NCBI RefSeq assembly: GCF_028802875.1
Contig: NZ_JARAMP010000010.1
Coordinates: 1 to 64,000, forward strand
Length of the DNA: 64,000 nt
Reading direction: 5' to 3'
DNA from: Seohaeicola sp024304985
GTDB lineage: Bacteria; Pseudomonadota; Alphaproteobacteria; Rhodobacterales; Rhodobacteraceae
This document shows, piece after piece, positions 17,302-24,481 of this stretch. The translations under genes were made by a program, and so were the position numbers. The notes under the pieces were generated by a model, which worked only from the letters and a program-made list of their open reading frames with translations, ran no database searches and was not told where the DNA came from. The stretch's first letter is position 1. Each line of letters opens with the position of its first letter.

Positions 17302-18111
17302 TCAATCCCCCGCAAACACAGGTTTTTCCTTCGCAACAAAGGCCTCATAGGCCCGCACGAAATCCTGCGTCTGCATGCAGATCGCCTGCGCCTGCGCCTC
17401 GGCCTCGATGGCCTGATCGATCGACATCGACCATTCCTGCGCCAGCATGGTCTTGGTCATCATGTTCCCAAAGCCGGGTCCCGCCGCGATCCGCGCCGCC
17501 ATCTCCTGCGCCGCCGTCTCAAGCTGATCACCGGGCACCAGCCGGTTGAAGAACCCCCAACGCTCCGCCTCCTCGGCGGTCATCACGCGGCCCGTATAAA
17601 GCAGCTCCGCCGCCCGCCCCTGCCCGATGATGCGCGGCAGGATCGCGCAAGCGCCCATATCGCAGCCCGCCAACCCCACACGCGTGAACAAAAACGCCGT
17701 CTTCGCCTCGGGCGTGCCGATCCGCAGGTCCGACGCCATGGCGATGATCGCCCCCGCCCCCACGCAAACCCCGTCCACCGCCGCAATCACCGGCTTGCCG
17801 CAATTCACGATCGCCTTGACCAGATCCCCGGTCATCCGCGTGAACGCCAGCAATTCCTTCATGCTCATCTTCGTCAGCGGCCCGATGATGTCATGCACAT
17901 CCCCGCCCGAGCTGAAATTGCCCCCGTTTGACGCAAAGACCACCGCCTTGACGTCATCCGCATAGACCAGATCCCGGAACCAGTCGCGCAACTCGGCGTA
18001 ACTCTCGAAGGTCAGCGGATTCTTCCGCTCAGGCCGGTCCAGCGCAATCGTCGCAATCCCCCCCTCGATCCTGCACAGGAAATGCTGCACATCGCTCCGC
18101 ATCGCACTCAT
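17302..18111 (-). CDS. Enoyl-CoA hydratase/isomerase family protein
   Basis: This 269-residue crotonase-fold protein has the oxyanion-hole segments NFSSGGDVHDI and DGVCVGAGAIIAMASDLRIG. It would hydrate or open an unsaturated acyl-CoA in the anthranilate pathway. ATG at 18111 overlaps the MarR stop by 4 bases. Homologues are encoded with ACMR-type enzymes in aerobic 2-aminobenzoate clusters; the exact step is not deducible. Confidence 0.87.
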   Translation of the reverse strand: MSAMRSDVQHFLCRIEGGIATIALDRPERKNPLTFESYAELRDWFRDLVYADDVKAVVFASNGGNFSSGGDVHDIIGPLTKMSMKELLAFTRMTGDLVKAIVNCGKPVIAAVDGVCVGAGAIIAMASDLRIGTPEAKTAFLFTRVGLAGCDMGACAILPRIIGQGRAAELLYTGRVMTAEEAERWGFFNRLVPGDQLETAAQEMAARIAAGPGFGNMMTKTMLAQEWSMSIDQAIEAEAQAQAICMQTQDFVRAYEAFVAKEKPVFAGD

Positions 18112-18590
18112 TCGCTCGCTCCCTTGTCATCCAGTCTCTGCGCCAGCGTCCGCAGCCGCGCCGCATAGCTCCGCGCCTCATCCGCGCTCAACTCGGCCAG
18201 CATCGCGTCGATCCAGCCCTCATGCTCAGCCGCCTGCCGCGCAAAGACCTCCGCCCCCTTGGCCGTCAGCCGCACCAGCGTCGCCCGCCGATCCCCTGCC
18301 ACGGGCACCCGCATCACCAGCCCATCCTCGGCCAGCCGGTCCACGATGCCCGTCACATTCCCGTTCGACACCCGCAGCACGCCCGACAGCGCAGACATCC
18401 GCAGCCCCTGCTCGTTCCGGCTCAGCGCCGCCATCACGTCAAAGCGCGGCAGCGTGCTGTCAAACTCGGTCCGCATCCGCTCGCGCAACTCCGCCTCGAT
18501 CTTGCGCGTCACCGCCAACAGCCGCAGCCACAGCCGCAGCCGCTGCTTCGATCCCTGCTCGGCCGGGCGGATATCAGGCGTCGCACTCAT
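18108..18590 (-). CDS. MarR-family regulator embedded in the anthranilate operon
   Basis: This 160-residue winged-HTH protein contains MSALSGVLRVSNGNVTGIVDRL (recognition region) and a wing DRRATLVRLTAKG. Proteins of this kind often sense aromatic acids or their CoA thioesters. It overlaps both neighbours by 4 bases, so it is made with the pathway enzymes and probably autoregulates the operon. A likely target is the dyad at 21656-21688 in the promoter of the operon's first gene. Confidence 0.88.
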   Translation of the reverse strand: MSATPDIRPAEQGSKQRLRLWLRLLAVTRKIEAELRERMRTEFDSTLPRFDVMAALSRNEQGLRMSALSGVLRVSNGNVTGIVDRLAEDGLVMRVPVAGDRRATLVRLTAKGAEVFARQAAEHEGWIDAMLAELSADEARSYAARLRTLAQRLDDKGASE

Positions 18591-19309
18591 ATCTCGCCCC
18601 CCGACACCGCCAGCGCATGCCCGTTCACCATCGACGCGCCGGGCGAGGCCAGAAACATCACCGCCGCCACCACCTCATCCGTGGAAATCAACCGCCCCAT
18701 CGGATTGTCGCTGACCACCTCGGCCAAAGCCGCCTCCCGGCTTAACCCAAACCGCTCAGACACCGCCGTTACAGCCGCCTCGGCCAGATCCGTATCCACG
18801 AAACCGGGGCAGACCGCGTTGCAGGTGATCCCCTTGCCCGCCACATCCAGCGCGACCGACCGCACCAGCCCCAAAACCCCATGTTTCGCCGCCGCATAGG
18901 CCGGAATCCCCGCGCCCCCCTTCAGGCTCGCGGTCGAGGCCATGGCGATCAGCCGCCCGCCCGGCCCCATCCCCCGCAAGGCCTCGCGGAACAGCAGGAA
19001 CGTCCCCGTCATGTTCACCGCCAGCGTGGCGTTCCAATCCGCCAAGCTGACCCCCTTCAGCTTGCCCGCCACCCCGCCGCCCGCATTGGCGATCACCACA
19101 TCATAGGGCGCATCAAACAACGCCTGAACCGCCGCCTCGTCCGTCACATCGGCGGTGCGGCAGTCCATCGCAAAGCCCTCCGCCGTCTCCTCCAAGGCCT
19201 CCAACCGCCGCCCGACAACGGTCACCCCGTCGCCTGCCGCCGCAAAGGCCCGCGCCACCGCCCGCCCGATGCCTGACCCGCCGCCTGTGACCAGAACCCG
19301 GCGTGTCAT
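18587..19309 (-). CDS. Short-chain dehydrogenase/reductase
   Basis: This 240-residue SDR has the NAD(P)-binding TGGGSGIGRAVARAF, NNAG-like IANAGGG, a serine in IAMASTASLKGG and the catalytic YAAAK. It probably oxidises a hydroxyacyl-CoA or alicyclic hydroxy intermediate of the pathway. It overlaps the ACMR gene and the MarR gene by 4 bases each. Confidence 0.88.
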   Translation of the reverse strand: MTRRVLVTGGGSGIGRAVARAFAAAGDGVTVVGRRLEALEETAEGFAMDCRTADVTDEAAVQALFDAPYDVVIANAGGGVAGKLKGVSLADWNATLAVNMTGTFLLFREALRGMGPGGRLIAMASTASLKGGAGIPAYAAAKHGVLGLVRSVALDVAGKGITCNAVCPGFVDTDLAEAAVTAVSERFGLSREAALAEVVSDNPMGRLISTDEVVAAVMFLASPGASMVNGHALAVSGGEI

Positions 19310-21603
19310 ACCTTGCCCACCTGTTCCGCGCCGCGTTCGGCCAAGCGCATCGCCTGATCCCGCCCCGCCAGATAAGGCAGCGGCCAGCGCGCCTGCGTGT
19401 CGCCCAAGGCCACCCCCGCATGCAGCGTCCAGTAAGGATCGGCCAGATGCGGCCGCGCCAGACAGACCAGATCGGCACGCCCCGCCATCAGGATCGAATT
19501 CACATGATCCGGCTCATAGATATTGCCCACCGCCATGGTCGCCAAACCCGCCTCGTTGCGGATGCGGTCGCTGAACGGCGTCTGGAACATGCGCCCATAG
19601 ACAGGCCGCGCCTCGGTCGAGGTCTGCCCCGCCGACACGTCGATGATGTCCGCACCCGCCGCATGGAACATCCGCGCGATCTCGACCGCCTCTGCTGGCG
19701 TCACGCCATCATCGCCCGCCCAGTCATTGGCCGAGATCCTGACCGCCATCGGCTTGCCCGCAGGCCAGACCGCCCGCATCGCCGCGAACACCTCCAAGGG
19801 CCAGCGCATCCGGTTCTCCAGACTGCCGCCGTATTCATCCGTCCGCACATTCGACAGGGGCGAGATGAAGGACGACACCAGATACCCATGCGCCGCATGC
19901 AATTCGACCATGTCGAACCCGGCCCGCGCCGCCATCTCGGTCGCCGCCACGAATTCCACTGTCACCCTGTCCATATCGGCACGGCTCATCTCACGCGGCA
20001 CGGCATTATTCTTGGACCACGGAATGGCCGAGGCTGACATGACCTCCCAATTCCCTGCCACCAGTGGCGCGTCCATCTTTTCCCAGCCCAGCTGCGTCGA
20101 TCCCTTGCGCCCGGAATGGCCGATCTGACAGCAGATCTTGGCCTCCGTTTCCGCATGCACGAAATCCACCAAGCGCCGCCACGCCGCCTCATGCTCCGGC
20201 GTATAAAGCCCCGGACAACCGGGCGTGATCCGCCCTTCCGGCGACACGCAGGTCATTTCCGTATAGACCAGCCCCGCGCCACCCTTGGCGCGTTCGGCAT
20301 AATGCACGAAATGCCAATCGGTCGGGCACCCCTCCACCGCCTTATACTGGGCCATGGGCGACACCACGATCCGGTTCGCCAAAGCCATATCCCGCAACCT
20401 GAACGGTGCGAACATCGGCGCGCGCAGCGGCGCATCCTCAGGCACGCCCGCCTGAGTCTGGAACCAGCGTTCCGCCGAGGCCAGCCATTCCGGGTCGCGC
20501 AGGCGCAAATTCTCGTGGGAAATCCGCTGGCTGCGGGTCAGAAGCGAGTAATTGAACTGCACCGGATCAAGGTCCAAATACCGCTCCACCTCCTCGAACC
20601 ACTCCAGCGAATTGCGCGCCGCCGATTGCAGCCGCAACACATCCAGCCGCCGCTCGTCCTGATATTTGACGAAGGCCTGTTCCAGCGTGGGCTCGGTATC
20701 CAGATAGGTCGCCAGCGCAATCGCACTGTCCAAGGCCAGCCGTGATCCCGATCCGATCGAAAAATGCGCCGTCGCCGCCGCATCCCCCATCAGCACCACA
20801 TTCTGATGATGCCAATGCTCGCAATTCACTCTTGGGAAGTTGATCCAGACCGCCGATCCGCGCAGGTGATTGGCATTCGACATCAATTGATGCCCGCCCA
20901 GATGCCCCTCGAAAATCTTCCGGCAGGTCTCGACCGTCTCTTCCTTGGACATGTCGGCAAAGCCCCACTTGTCCCATGTGGCCTGCGTGCATTCCACGAT
21001 GAAGGTCGCGGTCTTGTCGTCGAACTGATAGGCATGCGCCCAGACCCAGCCATGCGGGGTTTTCTCGAAAATGAACGTAAACGCATCGTCAAACTTCTGA
21101 TGCGTGCCCAGCCAGATGAACTTGCACAGGCGCGTATCCACATCCGGCTTGAAATGTTCCGCCCATTGGCTGCGGACGCGGGAATTCAACCCATCCGCCG
21201 CCACCACCAGATCATAGTTTTTCGCGTAATCCTCGACCGGGCCGACCTCGGTTTCGAACTGCAAGTCCACACCCAATTCCCGGGCCCGCTCCTGCATGAT
21301 GGTCAGCAGCTTCATCCGCCCGATGCCGGCAAAGCCATGCCCGCCCGACACCGTACGATGCCCGTCATGGACCACGGCGATATCGTCCCAATAGGCAAAG
21401 TTTTCGCGGATCGTCGCCGCACTCACCGGATCATTGGCCTCAAGATTGCCCAAGGCATCATCCGACAGCACCACGCCCCAACCGAAGGTGTCATTGGCGC
21501 GGTTGCGCTCGAACACGGTCACTTGCGTGTCAGGCTGGCGCAGCTTCATCGAGATGGCGAAGTAAAGCCCCGCCGGGCCGCCCCCAAGACATGCGATCTT
21601 CAT
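19306..21603 (-). CDS. 2-aminobenzoyl-CoA monooxygenase/reductase-like fusion (salicylyl-CoA 5-hydroxylase type)
   Basis: This 765-residue fusion has two halves. Residues 1 to about 380 are an FAD aromatic hydroxylase (IACLGGGPAGLYFAIS; VLMGDAAATAHFSIGSG). From about 395 it is an old-yellow-enzyme-like reductase (APFRLRDMALANRIVVSPMA; HAAHGYLVSSFISPLSN; YGGSLENRMR). This architecture is that of the Azoarcus 2-aminobenzoyl-CoA monooxygenase/reductase, which hydroxylates and dearomatises 2-aminobenzoyl-CoA. Annotation pipelines often call it bifunctional salicylyl-CoA 5-hydroxylase/oxidoreductase. The ring-processing neighbours and lack of a gentisate dioxygenase favour the aminobenzoyl role. 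It is the first gene of the operon. Confidence 0.88.
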   Translation of the reverse strand: MKIACLGGGPAGLYFAISMKLRQPDTQVTVFERNRANDTFGWGVVLSDDALGNLEANDPVSAATIRENFAYWDDIAVVHDGHRTVSGGHGFAGIGRMKLLTIMQERARELGVDLQFETEVGPVEDYAKNYDLVVAADGLNSRVRSQWAEHFKPDVDTRLCKFIWLGTHQKFDDAFTFIFEKTPHGWVWAHAYQFDDKTATFIVECTQATWDKWGFADMSKEETVETCRKIFEGHLGGHQLMSNANHLRGSAVWINFPRVNCEHWHHQNVVLMGDAAATAHFSIGSGSRLALDSAIALATYLDTEPTLEQAFVKYQDERRLDVLRLQSAARNSLEWFEEVERYLDLDPVQFNYSLLTRSQRISHENLRLRDPEWLASAERWFQTQAGVPEDAPLRAPMFAPFRLRDMALANRIVVSPMAQYKAVEGCPTDWHFVHYAERAKGGAGLVYTEMTCVSPEGRITPGCPGLYTPEHEAAWRRLVDFVHAETEAKICCQIGHSGRKGSTQLGWEKMDAPLVAGNWEVMSASAIPWSKNNAVPREMSRADMDRVTVEFVAATEMAARAGFDMVELHAAHGYLVSSFISPLSNVRTDEYGGSLENRMRWPLEVFAAMRAVWPAGKPMAVRISANDWAGDDGVTPAEAVEIARMFHAAGADIIDVSAGQTSTEARPVYGRMFQTPFSDRIRNEAGLATMAVGNIYEPDHVNSILMAGRADLVCLARPHLADPYWTLHAGVALGDTQARWPLPYLAGRDQAMRLAERGAEQVGKV

Positions 21604-21651
21604 TCCGCGTCATCCTTCCCTCAGCTCATGGGGAAAGCCTATCCGCCCTCG

Positions 21652-21688
21652 ATTATATTTCAAGCATAAATGTTTTAAGTATGAAATA
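21652..21688 (-). promoter_or_regulatory. Promoter and dyad upstream of the anthranilate operon
   Basis: On the minus strand a perfect -10 box TATAAT (plus-strand 21652-21657) lies about 50 bases before the ACMR start. An imperfect dyad with 7-bp outer arms TATTTCA / TGAAATA (21656-21688; about 12 of 17 half-site positions match) overlaps the spacer and -35 region. A repressor bound there would block RNA polymerase; the operon's own MarR protein is the obvious candidate. Confidence 0.5.
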
Positions 21689-21787
21689 AATTCTCAACCG
21701 TCGCCCTTGCGGCCTGCTGTGACGGGCAAACGTTAAAAAGTGGTAAACGCAGACGCGTAACCCTTTGATATTGCTTGAACCGGAAAA

Positions 21788-21804
21788 TGTCCCACGGTGG
21801 GACA
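21788..21804. promoter_or_regulatory. Perfect palindrome TGTCCCA-N3-TGGGACA
   Basis: TGTCCCACGGTGGGACA lies 68 bases upstream of the aminotransferase ATG and no T-run follows on the plus strand. An identical-arm copy is at 41302-41318. Here it looks like an operator or activator site for the aminotransferase gene. Confidence 0.5.
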
Positions 21805-21872
21805 GCCCCGCCCCTGATTGCCAGCAGCCCCCAGACATCCTAGACTGGCGGCTCCAGCAGAAGGGCGCGCCC

Positions 21873-23198
21873 ATGTCCCATATCTTCCCCCGCCATTCCC
21901 GCCAAAGCCCGCCCACCGTCGCAGGCGGCGAAGGCTGCTACCTGATCGATTCGACCGGCAAGCGATATCTCGACGGATCAGGCGGCGCCGCAGTCTCCTG
22001 CCTCGGCCACGGCGACAAGACCGTGATCGACGCGATCAAGGCGCAACTGGACAAGGTCGCCTTCGCCCATACCGGCTTCTTCACCTCCGACCCCGCCGAG
22101 CAACTGGCCGACCTGCTGGTCGAACACGCCCCCCAAGGCATCGACCGCGTCTATCTGGTCTCCGGCGGCTCCGAAGCGACCGAGGCCGCGATCAAACTCG
22201 CCCGGCAATACTGGGTCGAGAAAGGCCAGCCCCAGCGCGGCCGCCTGATTGCCCGGCAGCAAAGCTATCACGGCAACACCATCGGTGCCCTGTCCGCAGG
22301 CGGCAACGCATGGCGCCGCGCGCAGTTCGGCCCCCTGTTGCTGGACGTCAGCCATATCCCGCCCTGCTACGACTACCGTCTGCGTCACGACGGAGAAAGC
22401 CGCGAGGATTACGCCCTGCGCGCCGCCAACGCGCTGGAGGACGAGTTGCTCCGCGTCGGTCCCGACACCGTCATGGCCTTCATGGCCGAACCCGTGGTGG
22501 GCGCCACCGCAGGCGCGCTGCCCCCCGCCCCCGGTTATTTCAAACGCATCCGTCAGATCTGCGACAAATACGGCATCCTGCTGATCCTGGACGAGGTGAT
22601 GTGCGGCATGGGTCGCACCGGCCATCTTTTCGCCTGCGAGGAGGACGGCATCGCCCCCGATATCATCTGCATCGCCAAAGGTCTGGGCGCAGGCTACCAG
22701 CCCATCGGTGCCATGCTGTGCAGCGCCGAGATCTATGACACCATCGCGGCAGGCAGCGGCTTCTTCCAGCACGGGCACACCTATATCGGCCATCCCGCCG
22801 CAGCGGCGGCGGGGCTGGCGGTCGTGTCCTCCATCCTTGACCGTGGCCTGATCCCGCGCGTCAGGGCACAGGGCGACAAGCTGGCCGCACGGCTGGAAGC
22901 GCGCTTCGGGCAGCACCCGCATGTGGGTGACATCCGCGGCCGCGGCCTGTTCCGCGGCATCGAACTGGTGGCGGATCGTGAGACGAAAGCCCCCTTCGAT
23001 CCGGCGCGCGGCATCGCAGGCAAACTCAAGAAAGCGGCCTTCGATGCGGGTCTCATCTGCTATCCAATGCAGGGCACGATTGACGGACGACAGGGCGACC
23101 ATGTGCTGCTCGCCCCGCCCTTCATTATCGAGGATGCACAACTGGACGAATTGACCGAGAAACTGTCTATTGCGCTGGATTGTGTCTTGGCGGCCTAA
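21873..23198 (+). CDS. Class III (omega) aminotransferase
   Basis: This 441-residue PLP enzyme of fold type I has VSGGSEATEAAIKLARQYW, the Asp region ILLILDEVMCGMGRTGH and the PLP lysine in CIAKGLGAGYQPIGAM. ATG 21873 has a purine-rich AGAAGG before it; a longer frame reaches 21765 but would include the palindrome. Members transaminate omega-amino acids, amines or taurine with pyruvate or 2-oxoglutarate; the substrate here is unknown. The TAXI transporter downstream could supply or share the substrate, which is weak inference. Confidence 0.87.
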   Translation: MSHIFPRHSRQSPPTVAGGEGCYLIDSTGKRYLDGSGGAAVSCLGHGDKTVIDAIKAQLDKVAFAHTGFFTSDPAEQLADLLVEHAPQGIDRVYLVSGGSEATEAAIKLARQYWVEKGQPQRGRLIARQQSYHGNTIGALSAGGNAWRRAQFGPLLLDVSHIPPCYDYRLRHDGESREDYALRAANALEDELLRVGPDTVMAFMAEPVVGATAGALPPAPGYFKRIRQICDKYGILLILDEVMCGMGRTGHLFACEEDGIAPDIICIAKGLGAGYQPIGAMLCSAEIYDTIAAGSGFFQHGHTYIGHPAAAAAGLAVVSSILDRGLIPRVRAQGDKLAARLEARFGQHPHVGDIRGRGLFRGIELVADRETKAPFDPARGIAGKLKKAAFDAGLICYPMQGTIDGRQGDHVLLAPPFIIEDAQLDELTEKLSIALDCVLAA

Positions 23199-23288
23199 TC
23201 CAGTATTTTTATTAATATAAATCATTATCTTACACGAATTCGCACGGGCATTTACCCATGCGCCACGCTGTTCCTGCGTTGCACTTTG

Positions 23289-23314
23289 GAAAAATGCCGC
23301 TAGGGTTGTTATCA
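23289..23314 (+). promoter_or_regulatory. Promoter-like element upstream of the TAXI transporter
   Basis: The sequence GAAAAATGCCGCTAGGGTTG with a TAGGGT -10-like box (23301-23306) and TTGCAC about 16 bases upstream lies before the solute-binding protein gene. A near-identical stretch is at 8742-8767. A small inverted repeat TTATC-AAAA-GATAA overlaps at 23309-23322. Confidence 0.35.
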
Positions 23315-23410
23315 AAAGATAATCTTGGGTTGCTAATTAAAACCCAGAGGCAGGCATCCAAAGGCAAGACGTCTCTCGACACACGAGCTTTGAAAAAAGG
23401 GAGACCACCA

Positions 23411-24373
23411 ATGAAAATGCTCAAAGCCGCATCCCTGACTGCGGTCGTCGCGCTCAGCGCGCAGATGGCCACCGCACAGGAACAATTCATCACCATCGGC
23501 ACAGGTGGCCAGACCGGCGTCTACTACGTCGTCGGCCAGTCGATCTGCCGTCTGGTCAACCGTGGCACCGCTGATCACAACCTGCGCTGCACGGCGCCTT
23601 CGACCGGCGGTTCCATCGCGAACATCAATGCAATCAAGGCCGGCGACATGGACATGGGCGTCGCCCAGTCGGACTGGCAGTTCCATGCCTATAACGGCAC
23701 CTCCGAATACGAAGGTGACAAGTTCGACAAACTCCGCGCGGTCTTTTCCGTGCATGGCGAACCCTTTACCGTGCTGGCACGCGCCGATGCGGGGATCACC
23801 GATTTCGCCGATCTCAAGGGCAAGCGCGTCAACGTCGGCAACCCCGGCTCTGGCCAGCGCGCCACGATGGACGTGGTGCTGAACGCATTGGGTTGGTCCA
23901 TCGACGATTTCGCCATGGCGTCCGAGCTTCAGCCGTCGGAACAGGCGGCGGCCCTGGGTGACAACAAGGTCGATGCCATCGTCTATACCGTGGGCCACCC
24001 CAACGGCTCGATCCAGGAGGCGACCTCGACCGTCGACTCGCGGCTGGTCAATCTGACCGGACCGGAAATCGAGGCGCTGATCGCGGACAATCCCTACTAT
24101 GCCAAGGCCACGATCCCCGGCGGGATGTATGCAGGCAACGACAACGAGACCACGACCTTCGGCGTCAAGGCCACTTTCGTGACCTCGGCCGATGTGGATG
24201 ACGAGGTGGTCTACACCGTCGTGAAGGCGGTGTTCGACAACTTCGACCGCTTCAAGGGTCTGCACCCCGCCTTCGCCAATCTGACCGAGGAAGAGATGAT
24301 TGCGAACGGCAACAGCGCCCCGCTGCATCCGGGTGCCGAGAAGTACTATCGCGAGCGCGGCTGGATCCAGTAA
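23411..24373 (+). CDS. TAXI-family TRAP solute-binding protein
   Basis: This 320-residue periplasmic protein has a signal peptide (MLKAASLTAVVALSAQMATA) then ITIGTGGQTGVYYVVGQSI, the hallmark of TAXI proteins. ATG at 23411 has GGGAGA upstream; a longer in-frame start at 23258 has no good RBS. TAXI proteins bind carboxylates or amino acids such as glutamate; the ligand here is unknown. A strong hairpin after its stop separates it from the permease gene. Confidence 0.92.
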   Translation: MKMLKAASLTAVVALSAQMATAQEQFITIGTGGQTGVYYVVGQSICRLVNRGTADHNLRCTAPSTGGSIANINAIKAGDMDMGVAQSDWQFHAYNGTSEYEGDKFDKLRAVFSVHGEPFTVLARADAGITDFADLKGKRVNVGNPGSGQRATMDVVLNALGWSIDDFAMASELQPSEQAAALGDNKVDAIVYTVGHPNGSIQEATSTVDSRLVNLTGPEIEALIADNPYYAKATIPGGMYAGNDNETTTFGVKATFVTSADVDDEVVYTVVKAVFDNFDRFKGLHPAFANLTEEEMIANGNSAPLHPGAEKYYRERGWIQ

Positions 24374-24395
24374 GCGCCATGGCGTCCTGACTCCG

Positions 24396-24425
24396 GGCAG
24401 GCCCGCATCGCTGCGCGGGCCTGCC
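24396..24425 (+). promoter_or_regulatory. GC-rich hairpin between TAXI binding protein and permease
   Basis: A perfect 11-bp stem, GGCAGGCCCGC / GCGGGCCTGCC, with an 8-base loop and no T-run. It probably stabilises the binding-protein message and limits permease expression. Confidence 0.6.
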
Positions 24426-24481
24426 TGCAACCTGCCCATATGAGGCAGGCGTAAAGGCAACTTCCGACAGGGACATGACCG

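Noticed and set aside
19306..21603. Salicylate degradation via salicylyl-CoA 5-hydroxylase
   Set aside because: No gentisate dioxygenase or gentisyl-CoA thioesterase pathway genes follow; hydratase, dehydrogenase, SDR and RidA fit 2-aminobenzoyl-CoA better. It remains a weaker alternative.
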